64,000 bases of DNA from Streptomyces sp. ATexAB-D23 (GCF_000373645.1 NZ_KB892008.1:62195-126194), one strand, 5' to 3'; counted from the first letter of the stretch, positions 21,788 to 31,241 are shown. The notes: generated by a model from the sequence alone, not told the origin. Translations and numbers: made by a program.

Positions 21788-21929
21788 CGGCGCGTTCAGG
21801 CCGCGCCGTCTTCACCACCCACTTCGGTAACTCGGCGCGTATCGGGAGGGCCGATCTGTCACTCTGTCGGTGTCGTCAGCGGCGCATAACGGAGAACAGG
21901 CAGAGCGAGAACAGGTCAGGAGCCGCCCT

Positions 21930-23843
21930 GTGGGGTCCATTCCCTTGCAGCGGGACATCGTGCAGCGTCCCGGAACCACCGCCGCTTCCACCGGCACACA
22001 GCCGGTCGCCCGGACCAGCCTGCCCGGGAACCTCCTCGCGCCCTCCGCGGCCCGGCGGTTCGTCGCCGCCGCGCTCGCCGAGTGGAGTGGGCTCGGGCTG
22101 CCCGCCGCCGTGGGGTTCAGCGACCGGCTGTCCGACGACGCGGCGACGATCGTCAGCGAACTGGTCACCAACGCCGTCGTCCACGCCGGCACCACCGTCG
22201 AACTGCTCTTCCGGCTGGAGGAGACCACCGAGGAGGAGGCGTCCGCCCTCGTCCTGGAGGTCTCCGACCACCACCCGGCCCGCGCGGTGCGCAGCGACCA
22301 CGGGAGCGGTGACGAGGTCGCGGGCGAGCCGGCCGACTACGGGCGCGGCCTGGAGATCGTCGCCACCCTCGCCGAACGCTGGGGCGTCACCTACCGCACC
22401 GGCCTGAAGACCGTCTGGGCCCGCCTGCCCGTGGACGACTGGAACCCCTTCCCCGACGCCCGCGGCGAGCCCGGTTTCGAACGCGGACTGCGCGCCGCCG
22501 AACTCCTGGCCCCCACCGCCCGGCGCGCCCTGCGCGACGACGGGGACTGGGCCGGGCGCGGCGCGCTCTCCTTCCTCGCCGAGGCATCCGACCTGCTGGC
22601 CGGACAGCTGGACGAGGACATCGTGGCGGCGCTCGCCGCACAGTTACTCGTCCCCCGGCTCGCCGACTGGTGCGCGATCTGGCTGGAGCCCGAGAGCGGC
22701 GGCCCCTCGGCCGTCCCGCGCCTCGCCAAGGTCTGGCACGTGGACGAGGACCGCGTCCCGCCGCTGCGCGCCCTCCTGGAGGGGGACCCGCTCCGGCTCC
22801 CCGAACGGGTCGGCACCGGTGCCGTCTCCATGCCGTGGCCCGGCAGCGCCGAGGACCGCGGGACACCGGAGAAGGACGAGGCCGAGGGCGTCGCGCTCGC
22901 CTACCGGATCACCTCGGGCGGCCGCACCCTCGGAGCCGTACTCCTGGGCCGCGAATCGACCGCGCGCGTCCCCGACGAGCTGACCGCCCTCATAGAGGAC
23001 TTCGTCCGCCGGGTCGGCCTCGCCGTCGGCGCGGCCCGCGCCTACACCCGGCAGGCCACCATCAGCCGCATCCTGCAACGCGGGCTGCTGCCCAGCAAGG
23101 TCGCCCGGATACCGGGCGTCGCCAGCTCCCTGGTCTACGAACCGAGCGACGACGGGGTCGTCGGCGGCGACTTCTACGACATCTTCCCGTGCCCCGGCGA
23201 CCGCTGGTGCTTCGTGCTCGGCGACGTCCAGGGCAGCGGCCCCGAGGCCGCCGTCGTCACCGGGCTCGCCCGCCCCTGGCTGCGGCTGCTGGCCCGCGAG
23301 GGCTTCCAGGCCGACGAGGTCCTGGTCCGCCTCAACCGACTGCTCCTGGACGACGCGATGGAGGCCGCCGAGGCCGCCGCGCTCATGGTCGCCGCCGCCG
23401 GCGGCCAGCACTCCGCGGACAGCGGCCAGTCCCGCTTCCTGTCCCTGCTGTACGGGGAGCTGGTTCCGCTGCCCGGCGGCGGCGCCCGCTGCACCCTGGT
23501 CAGCGCGGGCCACCCGCTGCCGCTGCTGCTGCGGCCCGACGGCACCGTGCGGCCCGCCGCCGAGCCGCAGCTGCTGCTCGGCGTCATGGACGACGCCGTC
23601 TACGAGACCCAGAGCTTCGACCTCGCCCCCGGCGACAGCCTGCTCTGCGTCACCGACGGGGTCACCGAGCGGCGCTCGGGCCCGCTGATGTTCGACGACG
23701 GCGACGGGCTCGCCCGCGCCCTGTCCGGCTGCGCCGGGCTGAACGCCGAGGAGATCGCCGACCGCATCAAACACGCCGTGCACGCCTTCGCCGAGCGCCC
23801 GCCGGACGACGATCTGGCGCTGCTGGTCCTCCAGGCCGAGTAG
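21930..23843 (+). CDS. RsbU/SpoIIE-type serine phosphatase with N-terminal ATPase and GAF-like domains
   Basis: The 637-residue protein carries an RsbW-like HATPase domain (about 35-150; DDAATIVSELVTNAVVHAG), a GAF-like sensor (about 190-370) and a C-terminal PP2C/SpoIIE phosphatase (about 380-637; GGDFYDIFP and CVTDGVTE metal-binding motifs). Such proteins act in partner-switching circuits that control alternative sigma factors by phosphorylating and dephosphorylating anti-anti-sigma factors. GTG at 21930 was chosen because AGGAG lies 7 nt upstream; GTG at 21870 is an alternative without a ribosome site. Codon 239 is TTA (22644-22646), the only TTA I found in a gene here, so translation probably depends on the bldA tRNA. 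Confidence 0.88.
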   Translation: MGSIPLQRDIVQRPGTTAASTGTQPVARTSLPGNLLAPSAARRFVAAALAEWSGLGLPAAVGFSDRLSDDAATIVSELVTNAVVHAGTTVELLFRLEETTEEEASALVLEVSDHHPARAVRSDHGSGDEVAGEPADYGRGLEIVATLAERWGVTYRTGLKTVWARLPVDDWNPFPDARGEPGFERGLRAAELLAPTARRALRDDGDWAGRGALSFLAEASDLLAGQLDEDIVAALAAQLLVPRLADWCAIWLEPESGGPSAVPRLAKVWHVDEDRVPPLRALLEGDPLRLPERVGTGAVSMPWPGSAEDRGTPEKDEAEGVALAYRITSGGRTLGAVLLGRESTARVPDELTALIEDFVRRVGLAVGAARAYTRQATISRILQRGLLPSKVARIPGVASSLVYEPSDDGVVGGDFYDIFPCPGDRWCFVLGDVQGSGPEAAVVTGLARPWLRLLAREGFQADEVLVRLNRLLLDDAMEAAEAAALMVAAAGGQHSADSGQSRFLSLLYGELVPLPGGGARCTLVSAGHPLPLLLRPDGTVRPAAEPQLLLGVMDDAVYETQSFDLAPGDSLLCVTDGVTERRSGPLMFDDGDGLARALSGCAGLNAEEIADRIKHAVHAFAERPPDDDLALLVLQAE

Positions 23844-23897
23844 GCGGGGGCACGGGCGTGGCGTCCGGTTGCCGGGCGGCGCGCGACAATGGACGGT

Positions 23898-25130
23898 ATG
23901 CCTTCCGTACTGCCCGATGGTGAGCCCGTGCCCGACGACGGGGCGCTGCCCCGCCACGCCCTGGAAGGCGCAGCCGGCCGCCCGCTCGGCTTCTACCTGC
24001 ACGTGCCGTACTGCGCGACCCGCTGCGGCTACTGCGACTTCAACACCTACACCGCGACCGAGCTGCGCGGCTCCGGCGGTGCGCTCGCCTCCCGCGACAA
24101 CTACGCCTCGCACCTCGTCGGCGAGATCCGCCAGGCCCGCAAGGTGCTCGGCGACGACCCCCGGCCGGTGCGCACGGTCTTCGTCGGCGGCGGCACGCCG
24201 ACCCTGCTGGCAGCCGCCGACCTGGTCCGGATGCTGGCCGCGGTCCGCGAGGAGTTCGGGCTCGCGGACGACGCCGAGATCACCACCGAGGCCAATCCCG
24301 AGTCCGTCGGCCCCGCCTACCTGGCCGAGCTGCGCGAGGGCGGCTTCAACCGGATCTCCTTCGGCATGCAGAGCGCCCGGCAGCACGTCCTGAAGATCCT
24401 CGACCGCACCCACACCCCGGGCCGGCCCGAGGCGTGTGTCGCCGAGGCGCGGGCGGCCGGCTTCGAACACATCAACCTGGACCTGATCTACGGCACCCCC
24501 GGCGAGTCCGACGACGACTGGCGCGCCTCCCTGGACGCGGCGATCGGCGCCGGGCCCGACCACGTCTCCGCGTACGCGCTGATCGTCGAGGAAGGCACCG
24601 GGCTGGCCCGCCGGATCAAGCGCGGCGAGATCCCGATGACGGACGACGACGCGCACGCCGACCGGTACCTCATCGCGGACGAGGCGATGGCCGCGGCCGG
24701 TTACTCCTGGTACGAGGTGTCGAACTGGGCCCGCACACCCGAGGGCCGCTGCCTGCACAACGAGCTGTACTGGCGCGGCGCCGACTGGTGGGGCGCCGGC
24801 CCCGGGGCGCACAGCCACGTCGGAGGCGTGCGCTGGTGGAACGTGAAGCATCCCGGGGCGTACGCGCAGGCGCTCGCCGAGGGGCGCTCCCCGGGGGCCG
24901 GGCGCGAGATCCTCTCCGCCGAGGACCGCCGCGTCGAACGCATCCTGCTGGAGCTGCGGCTCGTGGACGGCTGCCCGCTGTCCCTGCTGGCCCCCGCCGG
25001 ACTCGCGGCGGCCCGCCGGGCGGTGGACGACGGGCTCCTTGAGCCGGCGCCGTTCGACAGCGGGCGTGCCGTGCTCACCCTGCGCGGCCGCCTGCTGGCC
25101 GACGCCGTGGTGCGCGACCTCGTGGACTGA
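23898..25130 (+). CDS. hemW: Radical SAM heme chaperone HemW (formerly HemN-like)
   Basis: The 410-residue protein has the radical SAM cluster motif CATRCGYCDF near residue 40, the GGGTPTLL motif and the HemN C-terminal domain. HemW proteins bind heme and deliver it to target proteins; true coproporphyrinogen oxidases (HemN) carry extra N-terminal residues missing here. ATG at 23898 is preferred over the ATG nine bases upstream, since the protein then begins MPSVLPDGEP like its relatives. GACAAT lies 7 nt before the start, the same box as at era and recO, suggesting a leaderless mRNA. In many actinomycetes hemW precedes hrcA-dnaJ, as it does here in part. Confidence 0.92.
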   Translation: MPSVLPDGEPVPDDGALPRHALEGAAGRPLGFYLHVPYCATRCGYCDFNTYTATELRGSGGALASRDNYASHLVGEIRQARKVLGDDPRPVRTVFVGGGTPTLLAAADLVRMLAAVREEFGLADDAEITTEANPESVGPAYLAELREGGFNRISFGMQSARQHVLKILDRTHTPGRPEACVAEARAAGFEHINLDLIYGTPGESDDDWRASLDAAIGAGPDHVSAYALIVEEGTGLARRIKRGEIPMTDDDAHADRYLIADEAMAAAGYSWYEVSNWARTPEGRCLHNELYWRGADWWGAGPGAHSHVGGVRWWNVKHPGAYAQALAEGRSPGAGREILSAEDRRVERILLELRLVDGCPLSLLAPAGLAAARRAVDDGLLEPAPFDSGRAVLTLRGRLLADAVVRDLVD

Positions 25131-25140
25131 GGCGAGGCGC

Positions 25141-25402
25141 TCACTTCGGCAGCAGGCAGTCCGGCGGGGCGAGGACGCGCTTCCCCGGCCGCGCGGCCGC
25201 GGATGATCCGGGCGTGGCTGCGGCCGTCCGGATACGTGATCCGGACGACGGCGAGCCCCAGCGCCGCCCCCAGGGCCACCAGCGCGGTCGGCAGCCGGCC
25301 GATCTCATCGAGCCGCACACCCAGGACCGCGATGACCACGGCCCCGACGAACGTCTCCGGACGCACCGACTCCCGGGACCGACGGGAGGATCCACCGGAC
25401 AT
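25141..25402 (-). pseudogene. Small membrane protein gene with an apparent single-base frameshift
   Basis: From the ATG at 25402 the frame encodes MSGGSSRRSRESVRPETF followed by a hydrophobic segment and the sequence VVRITYPDGRSHARIIRGR. It then runs on antisense into hemW as low-quality Arg/Ser-rich sequence. If one G is removed from the GGGG run at 25183-25186 (CCCC on the plus strand), the frame continues AAGKRVLAPPDCLLPK and stops at 25141, 10 bp from the hemW stop. I therefore read this as an ~86-residue gene with a one-base insertion, or a sequencing error. The start overlaps the DUF3097 stop (TGATG), indicating translational coupling. Confidence 0.6.
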
Positions 25403-26220
25403 CAGGCCGGAAGGGTGACGAAATCGATCAATTCCTCGACCCGGCCCAGGAGTTCGGGCTGGAGGTCCCGGTAGGAGTGCACCGAGGACAGGATGCGCTG
25501 CCAGGCCGCGCCGGTGTTCTCCGGCCAGCCCAGCGCCCGGCACACGCCCGTCTTCCAGTCCTGGCCGCGCGGCACCACCGGCCAGCCCGGGATGCCCACC
25601 GACGACGGCTTCACGGCCTCCCACACGTCGATGTAGGGATGGCCGACCACCAGGACGTCGCCGTCCGAGACCCGCGCCGCGATCCGGGACTCCTTGGAAC
25701 CGGGCACGAGATGGTCGACCAGCACCCCGAGCCGCGCGTCCGGCGCGGGCGCGAACTCCCGCACGATCGCCGGCAGGTCGTCGATGCCCTCCAGGTACTC
25801 GACGACCACGCCCTCGATCCGCAGATCGTCGCCCCAGACCCGCTCCACCAGCTCCGCGTCGTGCCGCCCCTCCACATAGATCCGCCCGGCCCGCGCCACC
25901 CGCGCCCGCGCCCCGGGCACCGCCACCGAGCCGGAGGCCGTACGGGAGGGCCGCACCGGTCCGCCGGCCGACGGGCGCACCAGCGTCACGACCCGGCCCT
26001 CCAGCAGAAAGCCGCGCGGCGCCATCGGGAAGACCCGGTGCTTACCGAAGCGGTCCTCCAGGGTCACCGTCGGCCCCTCGGCGGTCTTCTCGCACCGGAT
26101 CACCGCCCCGCAGAAGCCGGTGGCGACGTCCTCCACCACCAGATCGGGCTCGGCGGGCACCTCGGGGACGGGGGCGGACTTCTTCCACGGCGGGGTCAGA
26201 TCCGGCTGGTAACTGCGCAT
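25402..26220 (-). CDS. DUF3097 family protein
   Basis: The 272-residue protein matches the actinobacterial DUF3097 family (MRSYQPDLTPPWKK start; VEGRHDAELVERVWGDDLR in the centre; VPRGQDWKTGVC near the C-terminus). The central part looks like a Toprim-type nucleotide-binding fold, with conserved Glu and DHLVPGSKESR residues; that is my inference and no function is established that I know of. It is transcribed after the MBL hydrolase gene (24-bp gap) and coupled by a 1-nt overlap to the frameshifted membrane gene. Confidence 0.87.
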   Translation of the reverse strand: MRSYQPDLTPPWKKSAPVPEVPAEPDLVVEDVATGFCGAVIRCEKTAEGPTVTLEDRFGKHRVFPMAPRGFLLEGRVVTLVRPSAGGPVRPSRTASGSVAVPGARARVARAGRIYVEGRHDAELVERVWGDDLRIEGVVVEYLEGIDDLPAIVREFAPAPDARLGVLVDHLVPGSKESRIAARVSDGDVLVVGHPYIDVWEAVKPSSVGIPGWPVVPRGQDWKTGVCRALGWPENTGAAWQRILSSVHSYRDLQPELLGRVEELIDFVTLPA

Positions 26221-26244
26221 CGCACGACGATAAGCGGGGAAGGG

Positions 26245-26976
26245 CTACGACACGCCGAACCGTTCCGCCAGTGCCTCGCGCTGCGCCCGGACGAACGCCG
26301 CGTCCACCACGGCGCCGTGCCCCGGCACGTACAGCGCGTCCTCGCCGCCCAGTGCCAGCAGCCGGTCCAGCGCGCCCGGCCAGCGGGCGGGGCGGGCGTC
26401 CGGGCCCGCCTGCGGTTCACCGGCCTCCTCGACCAGGTCGCCGCAGAACACGAGGGCGGGCGAGCCGGAGGAGCCCGGGACCAGCACCGCGAGGTCGTGG
26501 CCGCTGTGCGCGGCGCCCACGTTCACCAGCAGCACCTTTCGGCCGCCGCCCAGATCGAGCGCGCGCTCCCCGGACACCTCGTGGTCCGGGGCCACGAGCA
26601 CATCGGTGGACTCGGCCGCGTCCGGCTCGGGCAGGCCCAGGCTCACCGCGTCGGCGTACAGCCCGTCCGTCCCCCGCCGCATCAGCTCCCGCGTGCCCGC
26701 CGCGCCGTACACGCGCACCCCGGCGAAGGCCGCCGTGCCCAGCACATGATCGAAATGGGGGTGGCTGAGTGCGATGTGCGTCACCCTCCGGCCGAGCAGC
26801 GCCTGCGCCTGGGTGCGCAGCTCCACCCCCTCACGCAGTGACGCACCGGTGTCGCAGAGCAGCACTCCGTCCGCCCCGGCCACCAGCAGGGCCGTCGCGT
26901 CCCACACCGGAAGGCGCCGGCGGCCCACCCCGTGACCGAGCCGCTCCCACCCGAAGTCTTCCCAAGAGGCGTCCAT
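26245..26976 (-). CDS. Metallo-beta-lactamase-fold hydrolase
   Basis: The 243-residue protein has the metal-binding motif SHPHFDH (HxHxDH) at about residue 71 and later conserved His/Asp residues (GAAHSGHD, CGDLV, VPGHG). This places it in the glyoxalase II-like branch of the MBL superfamily; the substrate is unknown. No signal peptide is visible, so it is cytoplasmic. It is first in a minus-strand group with DUF3097 and the small membrane gene, and divergent from hrcA. Confidence 0.88.
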   Translation of the reverse strand: MDASWEDFGWERLGHGVGRRRLPVWDATALLVAGADGVLLCDTGASLREGVELRTQAQALLGRRVTHIALSHPHFDHVLGTAAFAGVRVYGAAGTRELMRRGTDGLYADAVSLGLPEPDAAESTDVLVAPDHEVSGERALDLGGGRKVLLVNVGAAHSGHDLAVLVPGSSGSPALVFCGDLVEEAGEPQAGPDARPARWPGALDRLLALGGEDALYVPGHGAVVDAAFVRAQREALAERFGVS

Positions 26977-27034
26977 ACGGCGACGCTATCGGCATCGACT
27001 CGCGCGCTCCCGGGGTTGGTGTGGCCGGTCGCCC

Positions 27035-27065
27035 TTGCTAGGGCACCACCCCGTCGCCGTACACT
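27035..27065 (+). promoter_or_regulatory. hrcA promoter
   Basis: TTGCTA (27035-27040), a 19-bp spacer and TACACT (27060-27065). The expected start of transcription lies just before the CIRCE element. Confidence 0.6.
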
Positions 27066-27077
27066 GACCGGGGATCG

Positions 27078-27104
27078 TTGGCACTCGTACGCACCGAGTG
27101 CCAG
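27078..27104 (+). promoter_or_regulatory. CIRCE operator (HrcA binding site)
   Basis: TTGGCACTC, nine bases, GAGTGCCAG: the CIRCE inverted repeat with one changed base per arm. It lies between the hrcA promoter and start codon, as expected for HrcA autoregulation of heat-shock genes. Confidence 0.95.
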
Positions 27105-27161
27105 GAGGAATCCCGGGAACGGCCCGAGAACCACCGAGGTAGACAGCTGGAGGTGTGCGCG

Positions 27162-28178
27162 ATGCTCAGCGAACGCAGACTCGAAGTGCTGCGCGCCATC
27201 GTTCAGGACTACGTCGGAACCGAGGAGCCCGTCGGCTCCAAGGCGCTCACGGAGCGGCACCGGCTGGGGGTCTCCCCGGCCACCGTCCGCAACGACATGG
27301 CGGTGCTGGAGGACGAGGGCTTCATCGCCCAGCCCCACACCAGCGCGGGGCGCATCCCGACGGACAAGGGCTACCGGCTCTTCGTCGACAAGCTCGCGGG
27401 CGTCAAGCCCCTCTCGTCGCCGGAGCGCCGCGCCATTCAGAACTTCCTCGACGGCGCGGTCGACCTCGACGACGTCGTGGGCCGGACCGTACGGCTGCTC
27501 GCGCAGCTGACCCGGCAGGTCGCCGTCGTGCAGTACCCCTCGCTGACCCGCTCGACGGTGCGGCACGTGGAACTGCTGTCCCTGGCTCCGGCGCGGCTGA
27601 TGCTCGTGCTGATCACGGACACCGGCCGGGTCGAACAGCGGCTGGTCGACTGCCCGGCGCCGTTCGGCGAGACGTCTCTCGCCGATCTGCGGGCCCGGCT
27701 CAACAGCCGGGTGGTGGGGCGCCGTTTCACGGACGTCCCGCAGCTGGTGCAGGACCTGCCGGAATCCTTCGAGAGCGAGGACCGGGGAACCGTGTCCACC
27801 GTACTCTCGATCCTGCTCGAAACCCTCGTCGAGGAGACGGAGGAGCGGCTGATGATCGGCGGCACCTCCAACCTCACCCGCTTCGGACACGACTTCCCGG
27901 TGATGATCCGGCCGGTGCTTGAGGCACTGGAGGAGCAGGTCGTGCTGCTGAAGCTGCTCGGCGAGGCCACGGACTCGGGCATGACCGTACGTATCGGGCA
28001 CGAGAACGCCCACGAGGGGCTCAACTCCACGTCCGTCGTCGCGGTCGGCTACGGTTCGGGCGACGAGGCAGTCGCCAAACTCGGCGTGGTCGGACCGACC
28101 CGCATGGACTACCCCGGAACGATGGGAGCGGTACGCGCAGTGGCACGTTACGTCGGACAGATCCTGGCGGAGTCGTAA
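27162..28178 (+). CDS. hrcA: Heat-inducible transcriptional repressor HrcA
   Basis: The 338-residue repressor binds CIRCE elements and needs GroEL to stay active, so unfolded proteins release repression. The N-terminal winged helix ([33 protein letters not shown]) and the GAF-like HrcA core are intact. ATG at 27162 is preceded by GGAGG. Its own CIRCE site lies at 27078-27104. The TAA stop is directly followed by the dnaJ GTG, so the two form an operon. Confidence 0.97.
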   Translation: MLSERRLEVLRAIVQDYVGTEEPVGSKALTERHRLGVSPATVRNDMAVLEDEGFIAQPHTSAGRIPTDKGYRLFVDKLAGVKPLSSPERRAIQNFLDGAVDLDDVVGRTVRLLAQLTRQVAVVQYPSLTRSTVRHVELLSLAPARLMLVLITDTGRVEQRLVDCPAPFGETSLADLRARLNSRVVGRRFTDVPQLVQDLPESFESEDRGTVSTVLSILLETLVEETEERLMIGGTSNLTRFGHDFPVMIRPVLEALEEQVVLLKLLGEATDSGMTVRIGHENAHEGLNSTSVVAVGYGSGDEAVAKLGVVGPTRMDYPGTMGAVRAVARYVGQILAES

Positions 28179-29315
28179 GTGGCCACGGACTACTACGCCG
28201 TACTCGGCGTGCGCCGCGACGCCTCTCAGGACGAGATCAAGAAGGCATTCCGGAGGCTCGCCCGCGAGCTGCACCCGGACGTCAACCCCGATCCGAAGAC
28301 CCAGGAGCGGTTCAAGGAGATCAACGCCGCTTACGAGGTCCTGTCGGACGCCCAGAAGAAGCAGGTCTACGACCTCGGCGGCGACCCGCTCTCCCAGTCC
28401 GGGGGCGGCGGCGCGGGCGGGTTCGGCCAGGGCGGCTTCGGTAATTTCTCCGACATCATGGACGCGTTCTTCGGTACGTCGTCGCAGCGCGGACCCCGTT
28501 CGCGCACCCGGCGCGGCCAGGACGCCATGATCCGGCTGGAGATCGACCTCGCCGAGGCGGCCTTCGGCACGACCAAGGACATCCAGGTCGACACGGCCGT
28601 CGTCTGTACGACGTGCAGCGGCGAGGGCGCGGCCCCCGGCACCTCCGCGCAGACCTGCGACATGTGCCGCGGTCGCGGTGAGGTCTCCCAGGTCACCCGG
28701 TCCTTCCTCGGCCAGGTCATGACCTCGCGGCCCTGCCCGCAGTGCCAGGGCTTCGGTACGGTCGTGCCGACCCCGTGCCCGGAGTGCGCCGGCGACGGCC
28801 GCATCCGTTCGCGGCGCACGCTGACCGTGAAGATCCCCGCGGGTGTCGACAACGGCACCCGCATCCAGCTCGCGGGCGAGGGCGAGGTCGGCCCCGGCGG
28901 CGGCCCCGCCGGGGATCTCTACGTCGAGATCCACGAGCTGGCGCACGCGGTGTTCCAGCGCCGCGGCGACGACCTGCACTGCACGGTCACCATCCCCATG
29001 ACGGCGGCGGCCCTCGGCACCAAGGTGCCGCTGGAGACGCTCGACGGCCTGGAGGAGGTCGACATCCGGCCGGGCACCCAGTCCGGCCAGTCCGTCCCGC
29101 TGCACGGCCGCGGCATCACCCACCTGCGGGGCGGCGGACGCGGCGACCTCATCGTGCACGTCGAGGTCACCACCCCGGTCAAGATGGACCCCGAGCAGGA
29201 ACGCCTCCTGCGCGAACTGGCCAAGCTGCGCGGCGAGGAGCGGCCCACCGGCCAGTTCCAGCCCGGCCAGCAGGGCCTGTTCTCGCGTCTGAAGGACGCG
29301 TTCAACGGCCGCTGA
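28179..29315 (+). CDS. dnaJ: Chaperone protein DnaJ (second, hrcA-linked type)
   Basis: The 378-residue co-chaperone stimulates DnaK ATPase activity. The J domain has HPD at residues 32-34, followed by a Gly/Phe-rich linker and a zinc domain with all four CxxCxGxG motifs (CTTCSGEG, CDMCRGRG, CPQCQGFG, CPECAGDG). The C-terminal substrate-binding domains are complete. The GTG start follows the hrcA stop without a gap, so expression is tied to CIRCE/HrcA. Streptomyces genomes also carry a dnaJ in the dnaK operon; this would be the second copy. Confidence 0.97.
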   Translation: MATDYYAVLGVRRDASQDEIKKAFRRLARELHPDVNPDPKTQERFKEINAAYEVLSDAQKKQVYDLGGDPLSQSGGGGAGGFGQGGFGNFSDIMDAFFGTSSQRGPRSRTRRGQDAMIRLEIDLAEAAFGTTKDIQVDTAVVCTTCSGEGAAPGTSAQTCDMCRGRGEVSQVTRSFLGQVMTSRPCPQCQGFGTVVPTPCPECAGDGRIRSRRTLTVKIPAGVDNGTRIQLAGEGEVGPGGGPAGDLYVEIHELAHAVFQRRGDDLHCTVTIPMTAAALGTKVPLETLDGLEEVDIRPGTQSGQSVPLHGRGITHLRGGGRGDLIVHVEVTTPVKMDPEQERLLRELAKLRGEERPTGQFQPGQQGLFSRLKDAFNGR

Positions 29316-29324
29316 CGGCACTCG

Positions 29325-29367
29325 TCCGTGCGGTGCGGGCCCGGCCCCGGGCCCGCACCGCACCGGA
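29325..29367 (+). terminator. Terminator after dnaJ
   Basis: Long GC-rich hairpin: TGCGGTGCGGGCCC pairs perfectly with GGGCCCGCACCGCA, extended by TCCG/CGGA. Confidence 0.75.
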
Positions 29368-29424
29368 CGAAAGCCGCCGTGGGGCGGGCATCACGGGACA
29401 GGAGGGACATGACACGATGCGGTC

Positions 29425-30498
29425 ATGTCCTCCGCATTGACCGATCTCTGCCGGTATCCGATCGTGCAGGCCCCGATGGCGGGCGGCCCGTCCTGCCCGC
29501 AGTTGGCCGCGTCGGTCGCCGAGGCCGGCGGGCTCGGTTTCCTGGCCGCCGGGTACAAGACGGCGGACGGCATGTACCAGGAGATCAAGCAGGTGCGCGG
29601 GCTGACCGGACAGCCCTTCGGCGTCAACCTCTTCATGCCGCAGCAGAAGCTCGCCGACCCGGGTGCCCTGGAGGTCTACCGCCATCAGCTCGCGGGCGAG
29701 GCCACCTGGTACGAGACGCCCCTCGGTGACACCGACGCCGGCGGGGACGACGGCTACGAGGCCAAGCTCGCCATCCTGCTGGAGGACCCGGTTCCGGTCG
29801 TCTCCTTCACCTTCGGCTGCCCCTCGCGCGACACCCTCGACGCGTTCGCCGCCGCCGGTACGTACACCGTCGTCACCGTCACCTCGCCCGAGGAGGCCCA
29901 GGCCGCGCAGTGGGCCGGCGCCGACGCCGTCTGCGCCCAGGGCACCGAGGCGGGCGGCCACCGCTCCACGTTCCGCGACGACCCGGAGACCGACGGCGGC
30001 GGGACCGGGCTGCTGTCCCTGGTGACCCAGGTGCGCGAGACCGTGCAGATCCCGGTGATCGCCGCGGGCGGGCTGATGCGCGGCGCGCAGATCGCCGCGG
30101 TGCTCGCGGCGGGCGCCGACGCCGCCCAGCTCGGCACCGCGTTCCTGGTCTGCCCCGAGTCCGGCGCCCACCTGCTGCACAAACAGGCCCTGACCAACCC
30201 GCTGTTCGTCCGCACCACGCTGACCCAGGCGTTCTCCGGGCGCCCGGCCCGCGGCCTGGTCAACCGCTTCGTGCGCGAGCACGGACCGTACGCCCCCGCC
30301 GCCTACCCCCAGGTCCACCACATGACCTCCCCGCTGCGCAAGGCGGCGGCCCGTGCCGGGGACGCGCAGGGCATGGCGCTGTGGGCGGGACAGGGCCACC
30401 GGATGGCCCGCGAGCTGCCCGTAGGCCGGCTGGTCCGGCTGCTCGTCGAGGAACTGGACGCCGCACGGACGGCAGTGAGCACAAGGAGTACACAGTGA
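29425..30498 (+). CDS. Nitronate monooxygenase (2-nitropropane dioxygenase family)
   Basis: The 357-residue FMN-dependent TIM-barrel enzyme probably oxidises alkyl nitronates such as propionate 3-nitronate. The N-terminal YPIVQAPMAGG, the CAQGTEAGGHRS phosphate-binding region and IPVIAAGGLMRGAQI are characteristic. CACGAT lies 6 nt before the ATG, and no ribosome site is seen, so it may be leaderless. The stop overlaps the rsmE start (GTGA), so rsmE is translationally coupled. Confidence 0.9.
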   Translation: MSSALTDLCRYPIVQAPMAGGPSCPQLAASVAEAGGLGFLAAGYKTADGMYQEIKQVRGLTGQPFGVNLFMPQQKLADPGALEVYRHQLAGEATWYETPLGDTDAGGDDGYEAKLAILLEDPVPVVSFTFGCPSRDTLDAFAAAGTYTVVTVTSPEEAQAAQWAGADAVCAQGTEAGGHRSTFRDDPETDGGGTGLLSLVTQVRETVQIPVIAAGGLMRGAQIAAVLAAGADAAQLGTAFLVCPESGAHLLHKQALTNPLFVRTTLTQAFSGRPARGLVNRFVREHGPYAPAAYPQVHHMTSPLRKAAARAGDAQGMALWAGQGHRMARELPVGRLVRLLVEELDAARTAVSTRSTQ

Positions 30499-31241
30499 CG
30501 GCACCCGTCTTCGTCGTCGAAGACCTGCCCGGCGGGCCCGAGTTCGTCCTCGACGGGCCCGAGGGACGGCACGCCGTCTCGGTCAAGCGCCTGCACGCCG
30601 GTGAGGACGTCGTCCTGACGGACGGCCGCGGCCGGTGGGCCGAGGGCGTCGTGAAGGCCGCCGAGGGCAAGGACCGGCTGATCGTGGGCGGTCTGGACCC
30701 GGTGCACGAGGAGCCGCGCCCGGCCGCCCGGATCACCGTCGTGCAGGCCCTGCCCAAGGGGGACCGGGGCGAGGTCGCCGTCGAGACGATGACCGAGACC
30801 GGGGCCGACGCGATCGTGCCGTGGCAGGCAGCGCGCTGCATCACCCAGTGGAAGGGCGACCGGGGCCTCAAGTCCCTCGCGAAATGGCGCAGCACGGCCC
30901 GGGAGGCCGGCAAGCAGTCCCGCCGGGTACGGTTCCCGGACGTGGCGGACGCGGCATCCACCAAGCAGGTCGCCGCGCTGGTGGCCACCGCGGACTTCGC
31001 GGCCGTCCTGCACGAGGACCGCGGCCACGACAGCGAGCCGCTGGCCACCGTCGACCTGCCCGGGGCCGGTGAGATCGTGCTGATCGTCGGACCCGAGGGA
31101 GGCGTCTCGCCGCAGGAACTGACCGTGTTCCAGGACGCCGGGGCCCGCGTCTGCCGACTCGGCCCGACCGTCCTGCGCACCTCCACGGCGGGCACGGCGG
31201 CGACGGCGCTGCTGCTGGGACGCACGGGCCGCTGGTCGTAA
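30495..31241 (+). CDS. rsmE: 16S rRNA (uracil-1498-N3)-methyltransferase
   Basis: The 248-residue SPOUT-class methyltransferase modifies U1498 of 16S rRNA. It has an N-terminal PUA-like domain (EGRHAVSVKRLHAGEDVVLTD) and a C-terminal knotted domain with IVGPEGGVSPQEL and LGPTVLRTSTA for SAM binding. GTG at 30495 has GGAG upstream and overlaps the previous stop by 4 nt. In Streptomyces rsmE usually follows hrcA-dnaJ, as here with one gene in between. Confidence 0.95.
   Translation: MTAPVFVVEDLPGGPEFVLDGPEGRHAVSVKRLHAGEDVVLTDGRGRWAEGVVKAAEGKDRLIVGGLDPVHEEPRPAARITVVQALPKGDRGEVAVETMTETGADAIVPWQAARCITQWKGDRGLKSLAKWRSTAREAGKQSRRVRFPDVADAASTKQVAALVATADFAAVLHEDRGHDSEPLATVDLPGAGEIVLIVGPEGGVSPQELTVFQDAGARVCRLGPTVLRTSTAGTAATALLLGRTGRWS

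Noticed and set aside
24701..25140. Continuation of the small membrane protein frame antisense to hemW
   Set aside because: The sequence turns Arg/Ser-rich and overlaps 430 bp of a conserved gene; a one-base frameshift gives a better ending at 25141.
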